A stretch of DNA of 7,972 nucleotides from Candidatus Zixiibacteriota bacterium (GTDB taxonomy: Bacteria; Zixibacteria; MSB-5A5; GN15; JAAZOE01). The stretch is from assembly GCA_028700875.1 (NCBI GenBank), contig JAQVRW010000135.1, forward strand, positions 1-7,972. The letters are read 5' to 3'. Each line of letters begins with the position of its first letter. The first letter of the stretch is position 1. Position numbers and translations under genes: made by a program. Below, one piece after another: positions 1-7,081 of this stretch. The notes under the pieces are model-generated. The model saw only the letters and a list, made by a program, of their open reading frames with translations, made no database searches and was not told where the DNA came from.

Positions 1-539
1 ATGGCGTCGATTTCCGGGTCACCCTTCGGCGCGTTTTCGACCGCGCGGAGGTCGATGCCGGAGGGAATGACCGAGACTCGGTCTTTATCGACTCCGGCTT
101 TCACGAGCGATTCCGCCGAGGCCGCGCTGATGGCGATAAACCGATTTACCTGCCGGCGGTACTTGAACCAGGCGCCGAAAAATCCTCTGGGCGGAAAAAC
201 GACCCGGCGGGTGACGACCAGTTTCAGCGGCGGGATGGCGATTTTCAACAACATCCCCAGCGTATGCGCCTCGGAATCGTGGGCATGAACGATGGTCAGG
301 CCGTGGGCCAAAATGGCATCGCGCAGCGGGCGCAGATACAGCTTGCGCACCAGCGAATAGGTCGACAATTCCACGGTCGGGATCGAGGCCAGGCGGCGGA
401 TTAACTCGCTATGAACGGGACAGGCCACGACCTGTTCGATTCCCTGCCGTTGTAATCGTTCCGCCAGGAGAACCACCTGACGCTGCCCGCCTCGAAAGGC
501 GCGGCCGGTGTCGATATGCAGAATCTTCGGCATGGGCAT
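1..539 (-). CDS. GT4-family glycosyltransferase, N-terminal part (cut by left window edge)
   Basis: About 179 codons are open from an ATG at 539 to the window edge with no stop, so the C-terminal half lies outside. The protein starts MPMPKILHIDTGRAFRGGQR, the usual GT4 (GT-B fold) opening: a first beta strand, then a Gly-rich loop before a helix (RGGQRQVVLLAERL). Further on are VHAHDSEAH (about 85-93), VTRRVVFP and the inter-domain segment RFIAISAASAESLVKAGV followed by VIPSGID. All are typical of LPS or exopolysaccharide glycosyltransferases that use a nucleotide sugar in the cytoplasm. The donor-binding EX7E motif would lie outside the window. The gene begins 4 bp after the GT2 stop, with an AAAAGG stretch just upstream as ribosome binding site. 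A second ATG at 533 is also possible. The sugar and acceptor cannot be told from the sequence. Confidence 0.87.
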   Translation of the reverse strand, partial: MPMPKILHIDTGRAFRGGQRQVVLLAERLQRQGIEQVVACPVHSELIRRLASIPTVELSTYSLVRKLYLRPLRDAILAHGLTIVHAHDSEAHTLGMLLKIAIPPLKLVVTRRVVFPPRGFFGAWFKYRRQVNRFIAISAASAESLVKAGVDKDRVSVIPSGIDLRAVENAPKGDPEIDA

Positions 540-543
540 ACGA

Positions 544-1311
544 TTACGGCCTTTTGATCTTCCCGGCTTTCATATACAACAAGCGCAACTTGGCATACTT
601 GAGCAAGGTCCCATTCGCCGTCAACCCGGCGATCAAGAATCCTTCCCAACCGTCGCGCCAGCCTTTTTGAAATACAAACTTACGCACGAACGACAGAACC
701 GGTTTGAATAGCAGTTGCGACGACCGGAACGATTTTCCCGCGTCGAACATTTCCAGTGCTCCCAGAGTCGAATACTGGTCCTGCCTTCGGGTGAAGTCCT
801 CGAGGGTCGGATAGGAATAATGCAACAGCGAGTTGTGCAGCTTCCCCACGATACCGTCGACTTCGACCTTCTCATGCACCAGCGCGGGAGTGAAGTGCCC
901 GGCCGACCGTTTGAACAGCCGCAAAACATAGTCCGGGTACCAGCCCGAATGCAGAATCCATCGGCCCAGGAATTGCGTCTTCCGCGGAAGCATATACCCG
1001 ACACAGGGAGGATCAGCCTCCAACAGTTGCATGATCTCGTTCTTGAGCGTAAACGACACTTCTTCGTCGGCATCGATCGACAGCACCCAGTCGCCTGCGG
1101 CTTGTTCCACGGCGAATTGTTTGGTCGGCCCGAAACCGCGCCATTCGGGACGGAAGATTTTGGCCCCCAGGCTCCGGGCGATTTCCACCGTGGCGTCGCC
1201 GGAGTCGGAGTCCACCAAGATGATCTCGTCGACCCAGGATACGGAACGAAGGCAGCGTTCGATGTTGGCCTCTTCGTTCTTGGTGATGATGACGGCGGAC
1301 AGTCTGGTCAT
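544..1311 (-). CDS. GT2-family glycosyltransferase, WaaE/KdtX-like
   Basis: This is a complete 255-residue GT-A enzyme of the group that includes the LPS-core beta-1,4-glucosyltransferase WaaE (KdtX), with typical length. It opens with LSAVIITKNEEANIERCL (4-21), the standard GT2 first strand. DSDSGD (34-39) and IDADEE (79-84) provide the nucleotide and metal-binding acidic residues, the latter as the DXD motif. VHEKVEV (145-151) corresponds to the acceptor-side region of this subfamily, and HSGWYPDYVLRLFKR (121-135) is also characteristic. The C-terminal stretch (about 205-248) is hydrophobic and basic, suggesting peripheral attachment to the inner face of the inner membrane. The ATG overlaps the TGA of the GT9 gene as ATGA and is preceded by GGGAGA a few bases upstream, so the start is well supported. 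Its place beside a GT9 enzyme and an MsbA-like flippase supports a role in LPS-core or glycolipid assembly. Glucose as donor is a family-based guess. Confidence 0.9.
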   Translation of the reverse strand: MTRLSAVIITKNEEANIERCLRSVSWVDEIILVDSDSGDATVEIARSLGAKIFRPEWRGFGPTKQFAVEQAAGDWVLSIDADEEVSFTLKNEIMQLLEADPPCVGYMLPRKTQFLGRWILHSGWYPDYVLRLFKRSAGHFTPALVHEKVEVDGIVGKLHNSLLHYSYPTLEDFTRRQDQYSTLGALEMFDAGKSFRSSQLLFKPVLSFVRKFVFQKGWRDGWEGFLIAGLTANGTLLKYAKLRLLYMKAGKIKRP

Positions 1312-2414
1312 TGTTCTCCCGTGGGCATCAGTTTCAGGACCATGTCGAACACGTCGTCGACCTCGATATCGAATATATTGTAATCGTTATGCGATATGAC
1401 CGTCCCCGTTTCCTGCCCGTACGGCCGCCACATCTCGAAGTTTTTCCCGAAGCGGGTGTACAACCCGACGACCGGGACTTTGAAGGCTCTGGCGATATGC
1501 ACCAGCGACGTGTCGGGGGAGATCAGAAGCGTCATGCGGCTGATGATGGCCGAGATTTCGAGCAGGTTCAATCCAGCAGGCACCGCCGCGGCCCGCCGGG
1601 GAAAACGCGCGGCCAGAGCCGCCGCCCGGTCATGCTCGTGCGGGTCGGCGCTGATGATGATTTGGTGCTGCGGAAATCGATCCAGTAGCCGCCGGATCAA
1701 CTCCTGATTCTTTTCTTCCTGCCAGACCCTGGTCGGTCTTCCGGCGGAGATATTCAACCCAATCACCGGCGACGATGCCTCGTTCAAGGAAGCATAGAAC
1801 CGGTCGGCGGTCTTTTGACGGTCGGCCGGGATGGTCGGAGGGACATACCGGTTGAGCGAGTCGGTGTCGATGCCGAAGGCGGTCAGAAGCTTCAGCGTGT
1901 TGTCGATGACATGAGCGCCGTCGCCGGTGCGAAATTGATAGTTGAAATCATAGTAGGCCCGGTGACGGTTCTTCCCCACGCCGATATGCCAGGCATCGCG
2001 GCAACTCAGATGAGTCAAAAACAGAGCCGTTACGCTGTCATCGCAGATCATATCCACGACCACGTCCGGTTTCATCCGACGTACTTTCCGGAGCATGCCA
2101 AAATCCCGCCAGACGTTCTTGGTATACAGATAATACGCGGTGAGACGGTCGTCTTCGCGCACGATTGCCACGTTTCGGGGGGAACAGATGACATATAATT
2201 CGAGATGCGGGTAGGCGCGTTTGAGGTTATCGAACACTGGCAGGGAAATGATCATGTCCCCCAGCTTTTCGGGGCGGATGAAGAGAACGCGTTTGACGGT
2301 CGCGGGAATGATGGTTGCGAAATCGGATCGCCCCCGTCGCAGAAAGGTGGAACACAGGGTAAAAACCAGCCGCTTGACGCCATGCTCGATTGTCTTGAAA
2401 AACGACCGCATCAT
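1308..2414 (-). CDS. GT9-family glycosyltransferase (heptosyltransferase-like)
   Basis: The family contains ADP-heptose:LPS heptosyltransferases (WaaC, WaaF, WaaQ), cytoplasmic enzymes that extend the LPS inner core. From the chosen start the protein has 368 residues. The first Rossmann strand is KRVLFIRPEKLGDMI (about 41-55), with the Gly-Asp seen throughout GT9. The donor-side motif SPDTSLVHIARAF (about 299-311), followed by VPVVGLYTRFG, matches the family's D-x-x-x-x-H region. A middle segment, GLNISAGRPTRVWQEEKNQ, corresponds to the strand that opens the second domain. About 40 residues precede the first strand and begin with an amphipathic, basic stretch, MMRSFFKTIEHGVKRLVF, probably a membrane-touching helix. 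I chose the ATG at 2414 because it overlaps the preceding stop as ATGA and follows AAAGGGTGAT. An ATG at 2438 would add eight residues, and one at 2411 directly follows. Heptose as donor is likely but unproven. Confidence 0.88.
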   Translation of the reverse strand: MMRSFFKTIEHGVKRLVFTLCSTFLRRGRSDFATIIPATVKRVLFIRPEKLGDMIISLPVFDNLKRAYPHLELYVICSPRNVAIVREDDRLTAYYLYTKNVWRDFGMLRKVRRMKPDVVVDMICDDSVTALFLTHLSCRDAWHIGVGKNRHRAYYDFNYQFRTGDGAHVIDNTLKLLTAFGIDTDSLNRYVPPTIPADRQKTADRFYASLNEASSPVIGLNISAGRPTRVWQEEKNQELIRRLLDRFPQHQIIISADPHEHDRAAALAARFPRRAAAVPAGLNLLEISAIISRMTLLISPDTSLVHIARAFKVPVVGLYTRFGKNFEMWRPYGQETGTVISHNDYNIFDIEVDDVFDMVLKLMPTGEQ

Positions 2415-3535
2415 CCGACCATCACCCTTTGCAGGCATGTTTCCAACCGTTCGATCATCGTCTCCAGCCGAAAGTATTTCAAAAACCGCTCCCGTCCCGC
2501 CCGGCCGAACGCAAGCGGCAGCGACGGGTCGGTGTACATCCGTTCGATGGCTTCGGTCAAACCGGCCGGATCGGCTGGCTTCACCAAAAGGGCCGTCTCG
2601 TTTTCGGCCACCACTTCGGGAATTCCCCCCGTCCGGGTGGCCACAACCGGCAGGCCGGCCGCCATCGCCTCCACCAGCACAATGCCGTACGGTTCGATGA
2701 TCGACGGGTGGACGTACAGGTCGGCGGCGAAAACCGCCCGTTGGTGATCTTCGAGAAGCCCGCAGAAGATAAACCGGTCAGTCAACGCATACCGTTTGAT
2801 CTGTTCCATCAGGTCGGTCAGAAGAGGCCCATCGCCCAGCAGGACATAGAAGATGTTCGGAAAACGTTCGGCCAGCATCCGGGCGGCCTCGATGAGATAG
2901 CGATGGCCCTTCTGCGGCACGAAGCGGCCCGACGTGAGGCAGATGAAGGCGTCATCGGGAAGATCGTAACGCTGCCCCAGAAATTGGCGGCCGTCCTCGC
3001 GATTGCCCTGCCACACGGTTTCGTCGATGCCGATGGGAACGACCTCGAACCGGGCAGAATCCAGGAATCCCGAATTGATGATATCATCGCGCAGCGCGCG
3101 AGACGGCACGATGGCGCGGTCGACGAAACTTGAAAACAGAAATTTGTGCGACAATGTCTTTTTGGCCAAGTTCACGCCGGGTGTCCAGACGATGCGGAAA
3201 TCCAATTGATGGAACGTCCGGGCCATTTCGGCCAGACGGACATCTTTGACGAAATTGCAAAGGACGATATCGATCGAACGGGCAACCGTGGCATCGGCCA
3301 GTTGTCGTACGGTGGCCGGGTGAAAGTCGCCGGAGATGGTCAGCGGAAGCGCGGCGGTTTCCTCATGCGCGGACACCCGCCGCAGGAACGTCGATCCCTG
3401 CCGGCCGGCGAAGGTCACGCTGTGACCGCGACGGGCCAGGCCCACGCCGGTCAACTCCATCCAGTGTTCCAGACCGCCCCAGACTCCCGGATCGATGGAG
3501 TTGAGAAACAGGGTATTAAACGTCGTGCAAGCCAT
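2411..3535 (-). CDS. GT4-family glycosyltransferase
   Basis: This is a full-length (374-residue) retaining GT-B enzyme. The acceptor-side loop is GVWGGLEHWM (about 17-26). The C-terminal donor domain shows TSGRFVPQKG (about 201-210), whose Arg and Lys bind the nucleotide-sugar phosphates, then LGDGPL, then HPSIIEPYGIVLVEAMA. That last segment contains the EX7E pair at about E281 and E289, and TGGIPEVV follows. These motifs define GT4 enzymes of LPS core and O-antigen synthesis and of mannosyl or glucosyl transfer. The reading frame is open upstream to an ATG at 3589. I prefer the ATG at 3535 because the conserved first strand (TLFLNSID) begins right after it and the overlap with the ABC exporter gene falls from 74 to 20 bp. 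The ribosome binding site there is weak, so translation may depend on the exporter gene. The 3' end overlaps the GT9 gene as ATGA. Donor and acceptor are unknown. Confidence 0.9.
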   Translation of the reverse strand: MACTTFNTLFLNSIDPGVWGGLEHWMELTGVGLARRGHSVTFAGRQGSTFLRRVSAHEETAALPLTISGDFHPATVRQLADATVARSIDIVLCNFVKDVRLAEMARTFHQLDFRIVWTPGVNLAKKTLSHKFLFSSFVDRAIVPSRALRDDIINSGFLDSARFEVVPIGIDETVWQGNREDGRQFLGQRYDLPDDAFICLTSGRFVPQKGHRYLIEAARMLAERFPNIFYVLLGDGPLLTDLMEQIKRYALTDRFIFCGLLEDHQRAVFAADLYVHPSIIEPYGIVLVEAMAAGLPVVATRTGGIPEVVAENETALLVKPADPAGLTEAIERMYTDPSLPLAFGRAGRERFLKYFRLETMIERLETCLQRVMVG

Positions 3536-5432
3536 TCTGATTCTTGAATTGCATATGGTATAATCGGGCGTACAACCCGCCTTCCTCAAGCAGCGATTGG
3601 TGACTCCCCCGCTGGACGATCTTCCCGGCTTCGATGACCAGAATCAGGTCGGCCGATGTGATGGTGGACAGGCGATGAGCGATGACCAACGTCGTCCGCC
3701 CCTTCATCAGATGGTTGATCGCCTCCTGCACCTGAATTTCCGATTCGGTGTCCAGAGCCGAGGTGGCCTCGTCAAAGATCAATATCTGCGGATTTTTCAG
3801 CAAGGCACGGGCGATGGCCAATCGTTGCCGTTGTCCCCCGGACAACAGACTGCCCCGGTTTCCGACGGTGGTGCCGTACCCATCGGGGAACTGCATAATG
3901 AAATCATGGGCGTTGGCCATCCGGGCGGCGTTGGCAATCGCGTCGTCGCCAACATCATCCATCCCATAGGCGATGTTCTTCCGAATGGTGTCGTTGAACA
4001 GATAGGTTTCCTGGGTGACGATCCCCATTTGGGCGCGGAGGTCTTTGGTCGCGACCGTGCGGATATCGATCCCGTCGATCTCGATGTTGCCTTCCTGCGG
4101 ATCATAGAAGCGCGGCAACAGATCGAACAAGGTCGACTTGCCGGCGCCGCTGGGGCCGACCAGCGCCACGATCTGCCCTTTTTTGACCTCGAAAGAAATA
4201 TGATCGATCACCCGTTCGCCGGTGTCATAGGCGAAGACGATGTCGTTGTACCGGATGGCCCGAGAAAATTCGGGCACCGGCACGGGATGTTCCGGTTCCA
4301 GCACCTTGGGCGGCGTTTCCATCACCTCGAAAATCCGTCCCGCCGCCGCCAGTCCCTCCTGAAGCTTGATATGGATATTGGACAGCGATTTGACCGGCTT
4401 GATCATCGAAAACATGGAAAATACGAAGAGGATGAAATCCTCCGCCTTCAGCGATGATTCCTCGGAAAGAATTCCGGTACCGGCATACCACAGGATGAAG
4501 ACGCCGGCGGCCGTTGCCAGCATGTCGTTGATCGGCGTGGCCAGCATCCTCACCCGGGTCATTTTCAGAAGCGCTTTGAAGTAGCGGCTGGTGGCCGCGA
4601 AAAACTTGTTTATCTCGAAACGGTCGGCCGCGAACGCCTTGACGATGCGGATATTGCCGACCGTTTCTTCCAAGACCGAATTGACATCGGCCATCCGTTC
4701 CTGCGAACGATACGAATACTTTTTGAGCTTCTGCCCGACTTTATAGATGAACAAGAACATGACCGGCAAAATCAGCGCCGCCAAAAGCGTCAGCTTCCAA
4801 CTCAGGATGATCAGGAAGGCCGAGAAGATGATGACTTCCAGTGTGTCGGATATGAGGTGATTGAATCCGATATCGATCGTTTCGTTGAGGACGACGACGT
4901 CGTTGGTAACCCGCGAGATCAGCTGCCCGGTGCGGTTTTGATGGAAATAGGCCAACGACAGCTTCTGGTATTGTTCGAACAGGCGGTTGCGGATATCGCG
5001 GATGAACGATTGCTGGACGAAGGCCATGAAGAAGCCCTGAATATAGAGAAAGAGATTCTTGAGAAAGGCGATCACTATAGCCACCCAGCAGATCCGCAGC
5101 AGCGTGGTGCTCTTGCTGGGACGAACTATCAGGTCGTCCACTTGTCGCTTGATCCAAACTTTGATCTTGTCCGGCGTCGCCATGAGTTTGTCCAGGAAGG
5201 TTTGATCGGACGCGCCGGGGGTAACCACCTGCACCTGGGCGGTGGACGGGGCCATGGCCGGAACGGCGGTCATCGGTGTGCTGACGTTGAAAATCGTGCC
5301 CAGCAGCGGGCCGATCATCCAGATGAAGGCGCCCGACATCAAGGAAAACATCATGGCTGAAAGGGAGGCGAAAATCAGGCGGCCCCAGTATGGTTTCAGC
5401 AGGCGGAATGTCTTTTTATACAGAAGGTCCAT
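3516..5432 (-). CDS. msbA: MsbA-like ABC exporter (lipid A / glycolipid flippase)
   Basis: This is a 638-residue half-transporter with a fused membrane and ATPase domain, expected to work as a homodimer in the inner membrane. Six membrane helices lie at about 17-44, 112-138, 190-211, 213-232, 300-320 and 330-350. The coupling region FHQNRTGQLISRVTND (163-178) is typical of MsbA/ABCB exporters. The ATPase domain is complete: A-loop Tyr402, Walker A GPSGAGKST (426-434), Q-loop VTQETYLF (472-479), signature LSGGQRQR (530-537), Walker B ILIFDEATSALD (550-561) and H-loop His586. MsbA of E. coli is 582 residues; much of the extra length here is a long loop between helices 1 and 2 (about 45-111), whose first part is rich in Pro, Ala, Thr and Val. 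Glycosyltransferase neighbours support LPS or lipid A-core as cargo, but other lipids or glycolipids are possible. No clear ribosome binding site precedes the ATG; the leader is AT-rich. The stop overlaps the next gene by 20 bp. Confidence 0.9.
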   Translation of the reverse strand: MDLLYKKTFRLLKPYWGRLIFASLSAMMFSLMSGAFIWMIGPLLGTIFNVSTPMTAVPAMAPSTAQVQVVTPGASDQTFLDKLMATPDKIKVWIKRQVDDLIVRPSKSTTLLRICWVAIVIAFLKNLFLYIQGFFMAFVQQSFIRDIRNRLFEQYQKLSLAYFHQNRTGQLISRVTNDVVVLNETIDIGFNHLISDTLEVIIFSAFLIILSWKLTLLAALILPVMFLFIYKVGQKLKKYSYRSQERMADVNSVLEETVGNIRIVKAFAADRFEINKFFAATSRYFKALLKMTRVRMLATPINDMLATAAGVFILWYAGTGILSEESSLKAEDFILFVFSMFSMIKPVKSLSNIHIKLQEGLAAAGRIFEVMETPPKVLEPEHPVPVPEFSRAIRYNDIVFAYDTGERVIDHISFEVKKGQIVALVGPSGAGKSTLFDLLPRFYDPQEGNIEIDGIDIRTVATKDLRAQMGIVTQETYLFNDTIRKNIAYGMDDVGDDAIANAARMANAHDFIMQFPDGYGTTVGNRGSLLSGGQRQRLAIARALLKNPQILIFDEATSALDTESEIQVQEAINHLMKGRTTLVIAHRLSTITSADLILVIEAGKIVQRGSHQSLLEEGGLYARLYHMQFKNQNGLHDV

Positions 5433-5460
5433 TGGAAATCAAAATAACACAATCTTGAGG

Positions 5461-5484
5461 GCCGGTCAACTGTGCTGAACCGGC
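5461..5484 (-). other. Small inverted repeat in the spacer ahead of the ABC exporter
   Basis: Directly after the lipoprotein stop, GCCGGT and ACCGGC face each other across 12 bases; an alternative pairing is GCCGG-TCA with TGA-CCGGC around a bulged base. No T-run follows on the minus strand, so it is not a typical intrinsic terminator. It could modestly protect the upstream message or attenuate transcription, or mean nothing. It sits in the only sizeable gap (52 bp) inside this operon. Confidence 0.25.
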
Positions 5485-6240
5485 TTAATTGCCCAGTTTT
5501 TCGACGCGGACGGCGTCGGCGGGAATGTCCAACACAAACTTTTTCGGCGTGATCTCGGTATTGTACCGCTGTTCCCGGACGAAACCGCGCACGTGAAAGT
5601 CCCATGCGGCGTTGTCGTAGCGGCCTTCGGTGATTTGATAGAAGGGGAATTTGGCCCGGAAGGAGCTATAGGCGAAGGTGATGGAATCACCACAGGGCGA
5701 ATTGACCAGGATTTCCCGCATGGGGTACTCCCGTTGGTTCCCGGCCAAGGTGACCGTGCCTTCATACCGTCCTTCGGAATATTGCGCCTTCCGTTTGGCG
5801 GCGGATACCAGAACAAGATCATCCCCGGCCCGATGGCGGCCGGAGAAAAGGGACATCATATAGAGCAGAACCTCCCCCGGTTCGGCGCAATCGGCGCCGG
5901 CCCGCAACTGCTCTTCGGACATGGCGAAGTATTCGTTGCGGCTGTCGAAAAAGACCGTGATTTGGCCGTCGATGATATTGCCCTTGAAGGCTCCTCGGCC
6001 GAAATACCCCCGGCCGTAGAACCCGACCGAATCGCCGGAAAAATACAATTCCGTGGAGACCGAGAATTTCGTGCCGGCGTCGTCCACCCGCAAGTCGATC
6101 AAATACGCGGCGGAACGAAACTGGTCCACCCGCGCCGCCTGAAGTTGACGGTAGGCCGAAACGGTCGCTTCATCCAGCGGCGGGGGCGTGCCGCAGGATA
6201 GAAGACAGCCGGCCGCGAGGATGACGACAAGTGGTCGCAT
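5485..6240 (-). CDS. Predicted lipoprotein, possibly LolB/LolA-like fold
   Basis: I do not recognise a named family with certainty. From the ATG at 6240 the protein has 251 residues and begins MRPLVVILAAGCLLSCGTPP. This is a short lipoprotein signal with lipidation most likely on Cys16 (LLSC), or less likely on Cys12 (AAGC). The mature part has no further membrane helix. It alternates short strand-like segments, with a Gly/aromatic-rich run (GFYGRGYFGRGAFKG, about 73-87) and then ITVFFDSRNEYFAMS. It ends with a strand, KKFVLDIPADAVRVE, as seen at the end of LolA/LolB-like and DUF4292-like beta-sheet lipoproteins. That resemblance is inference from pattern, not alignment. Cys118 and Cys183 could form a disulfide in the periplasm. 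The frame is open upstream to 6306, but the signal peptide fixes the start at 6240, 2 bp after the protease stop. Position beside an MsbA-like exporter suggests an outer-membrane assembly role. Confidence 0.8.
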   Translation of the reverse strand: MRPLVVILAAGCLLSCGTPPPLDEATVSAYRQLQAARVDQFRSAAYLIDLRVDDAGTKFSVSTELYFSGDSVGFYGRGYFGRGAFKGNIIDGQITVFFDSRNEYFAMSEEQLRAGADCAEPGEVLLYMMSLFSGRHRAGDDLVLVSAAKRKAQYSEGRYEGTVTLAGNQREYPMREILVNSPCGDSITFAYSSFRAKFPFYQITEGRYDNAAWDFHVRGFVREQRYNTEITPKKFVLDIPADAVRVEKLGN

Positions 6241-6242
6241 GG

Positions 6243-6884
6243 CTACATTCTTATACCGGAAAAAAGGAAAACCGTGGCCTTGATGAACGGCCCCATGATT
6301 AACCACAAAATCGAAGACTTCATTAGAAAACCGCTGGCGATCAGCAACATCAATATCATCGGGGAGTATCTTTCGATCTGATCCATCTGCGGGCCGTATC
6401 GTTCCGGCAGAAGATTACGGAAGATATGCGATCCGTCGAGAGGAAAAATCGGCAGGAGGTTGAAATAGGCCAGCGAGATGTTGCAAATGATCATGAACCA
6501 GAGCATGTAGATGAGCGGCATCAGCCATTGGGGAATCGCCGTATTGCCGATGAACCGGATGATGGTTCCGGCCAGCAGGGCCAGGCCGAGGTTGGATAAC
6601 GGCCCGGCGGCGGCGATCCAAAACTCGCTTTTGCGATGCTCGCGCAGGAAGTAGGGGTTGACCGGCACGGGTTTGGCCCAACCGAAACGAAAGCCGGAGA
6701 TCACCAGCATGATCGTCCCCATGAAATCCAGATGGGCCAGGGGATTCAACGTCAACCGCCCGGCATCGCGGGCGGTAGTATCGCCGAAATGAAACGCGAT
6801 CCGGGCATGGAAATATTCATGGACCGTCAACGAAAAAAGAATCGCCGGCCCGGCCAGAACCAATGTGCGCCAGTCATAGTTCAT
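6243..6884 (-). CDS. Site-2-protease-type M50 membrane metalloprotease
   Basis: This 213-residue, strongly hydrophobic protein belongs to the short, PDZ-less branch of M50 intramembrane zinc proteases (YwhC-like). The zinc-binding motif HEYFH sits at 22-26 in the first membrane helix. The third zinc ligand is probably Asp150 in NLLPIFPLDGSH (142-153). FGWAKPVPVNP (67-77) and AAAGPLSNLGLAL (91-103) are further hallmarks of this branch. About five to six membrane segments can be drawn. All catalytic residues are present, so it should be active. Substrates of the short branch are mostly unknown; family members cleave membrane-spanning helices, for example of anti-sigma factors or signal-peptide remnants. 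It is the first gene of the envelope operon and has the best ribosome binding site (GAGGTGAT), which supports the ATG at 6884. The stop lies 2 bp before the lipoprotein start, so the two are almost surely co-translated. Confidence 0.92.
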   Translation of the reverse strand: MNYDWRTLVLAGPAILFSLTVHEYFHARIAFHFGDTTARDAGRLTLNPLAHLDFMGTIMLVISGFRFGWAKPVPVNPYFLREHRKSEFWIAAAGPLSNLGLALLAGTIIRFIGNTAIPQWLMPLIYMLWFMIICNISLAYFNLLPIFPLDGSHIFRNLLPERYGPQMDQIERYSPMILMLLIASGFLMKSSILWLIMGPFIKATVFLFSGIRM

Positions 6885-6889
6885 CGGTC

Positions 6890-6897
6890 ATCACCTC
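6890..6897 (-). promoter_or_regulatory. Ribosome binding site of the M50 protease gene
   Basis: GAGGTGAT on the minus strand matches the anti-Shine-Dalgarno sequence well. Its GAGG core ends 9 bases before the ATG at 6884. It is the clearest Shine-Dalgarno sequence in the window and fixes the start of the first gene of the operon. Confidence 0.75.
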
Positions 6898-6906
6898 AAT
6901 TGGTAA

Positions 6907-6935
6907 TACATACGATGATGGCCGGTCAAAGTCAA
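6907..6935 (-). promoter_or_regulatory. Possible promoter of the envelope operon
   Basis: On the minus strand TTGACT (6935-6930) is followed after exactly 17 bases by TATGTA (6912-6907). The first hexamer agrees with the -35 consensus at five of six positions, the second with the -10 consensus at only three. A start point some 6-8 bases further on would leave a leader of roughly 15-20 bases that includes the ribosome binding site. Position favours it, since it lies between the upstream gene pair and the first gene of the operon, but the host's sigma-factor preferences are unknown. Confidence 0.3.
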
Positions 6936-7022
6936 AGCAAATCGGAGCAATCATGATTCTCAGCTGTCGTCTTTTAAGCCAGCCTTGTCGGGGTGCCGAT
7001 GTACGAATGCTTGGCCACTACC

Positions 7023-7044
7023 GCCCACGGCTAAAGCCGTGGGC
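7023..7044. repeat. REP-like palindrome 1 (perfect 10-bp stem)
   Basis: GCCCACGGCT and AGCCGTGGGC are exact reverse complements separated by AA. The same CCCAC...GTGGG core and the following CACC recur in palindrome 2, 38 bases away, so the two belong to one family. Short GC-rich palindromes of this kind between genes are the hallmark of REP elements, usually spread by RAYT (TnpA_REP) transposases. No such transposase gene lies in this window. No T-run flanks the stem on either strand, so it is not a standard intrinsic terminator, though it could stabilise the end of the DNA glycosylase message. Confidence 0.7.
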
Positions 7045-7081
7045 CACCAGGCGCCGTATCATAATATAATGGAATAACTTA

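Noticed and set aside
401..649. Minus-strand frame (82 codons) spanning the GT2/GT4 junction
   Set aside because: It overlaps two well-supported genes out of frame and has no motif of its own.
2429..3133. Open frame (234 codons) on the plus strand opposite the GT4 gene
   Set aside because: The opposite strand carries all GT4 hallmarks including EX7E. The plus-strand translation shows no domain and is a codon-bias shadow.
3597..4457. Long open frame (286 codons) on the plus strand, antisense to the exporter
   Set aside because: It lies opposite a gene with a complete set of ABC motifs. The translation is rich in Asp, His, Gly and Arg with no recognisable motif, as expected for the complement of a GC-rich gene.
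6023..6306. Longer lipoprotein start at 6306
   Set aside because: It would add 22 residues before a normal lipoprotein signal and overlap the protease gene by 64 bp. The signal peptide places the start at 6240.
6863..7069. Small plus-strand frame (68 codons) between the protease and glycosylase genes
   Set aside because: Its C-terminal part is the translation of palindrome 1 and its start lies inside the protease gene on the other strand. There is no sign of a real protein.
7056..7080. AT-rich stretch containing TATAAT as a promoter
   Set aside because: No acceptable -35 hexamer lies 16-18 bases upstream on either strand, and the site is within the repeat unit.
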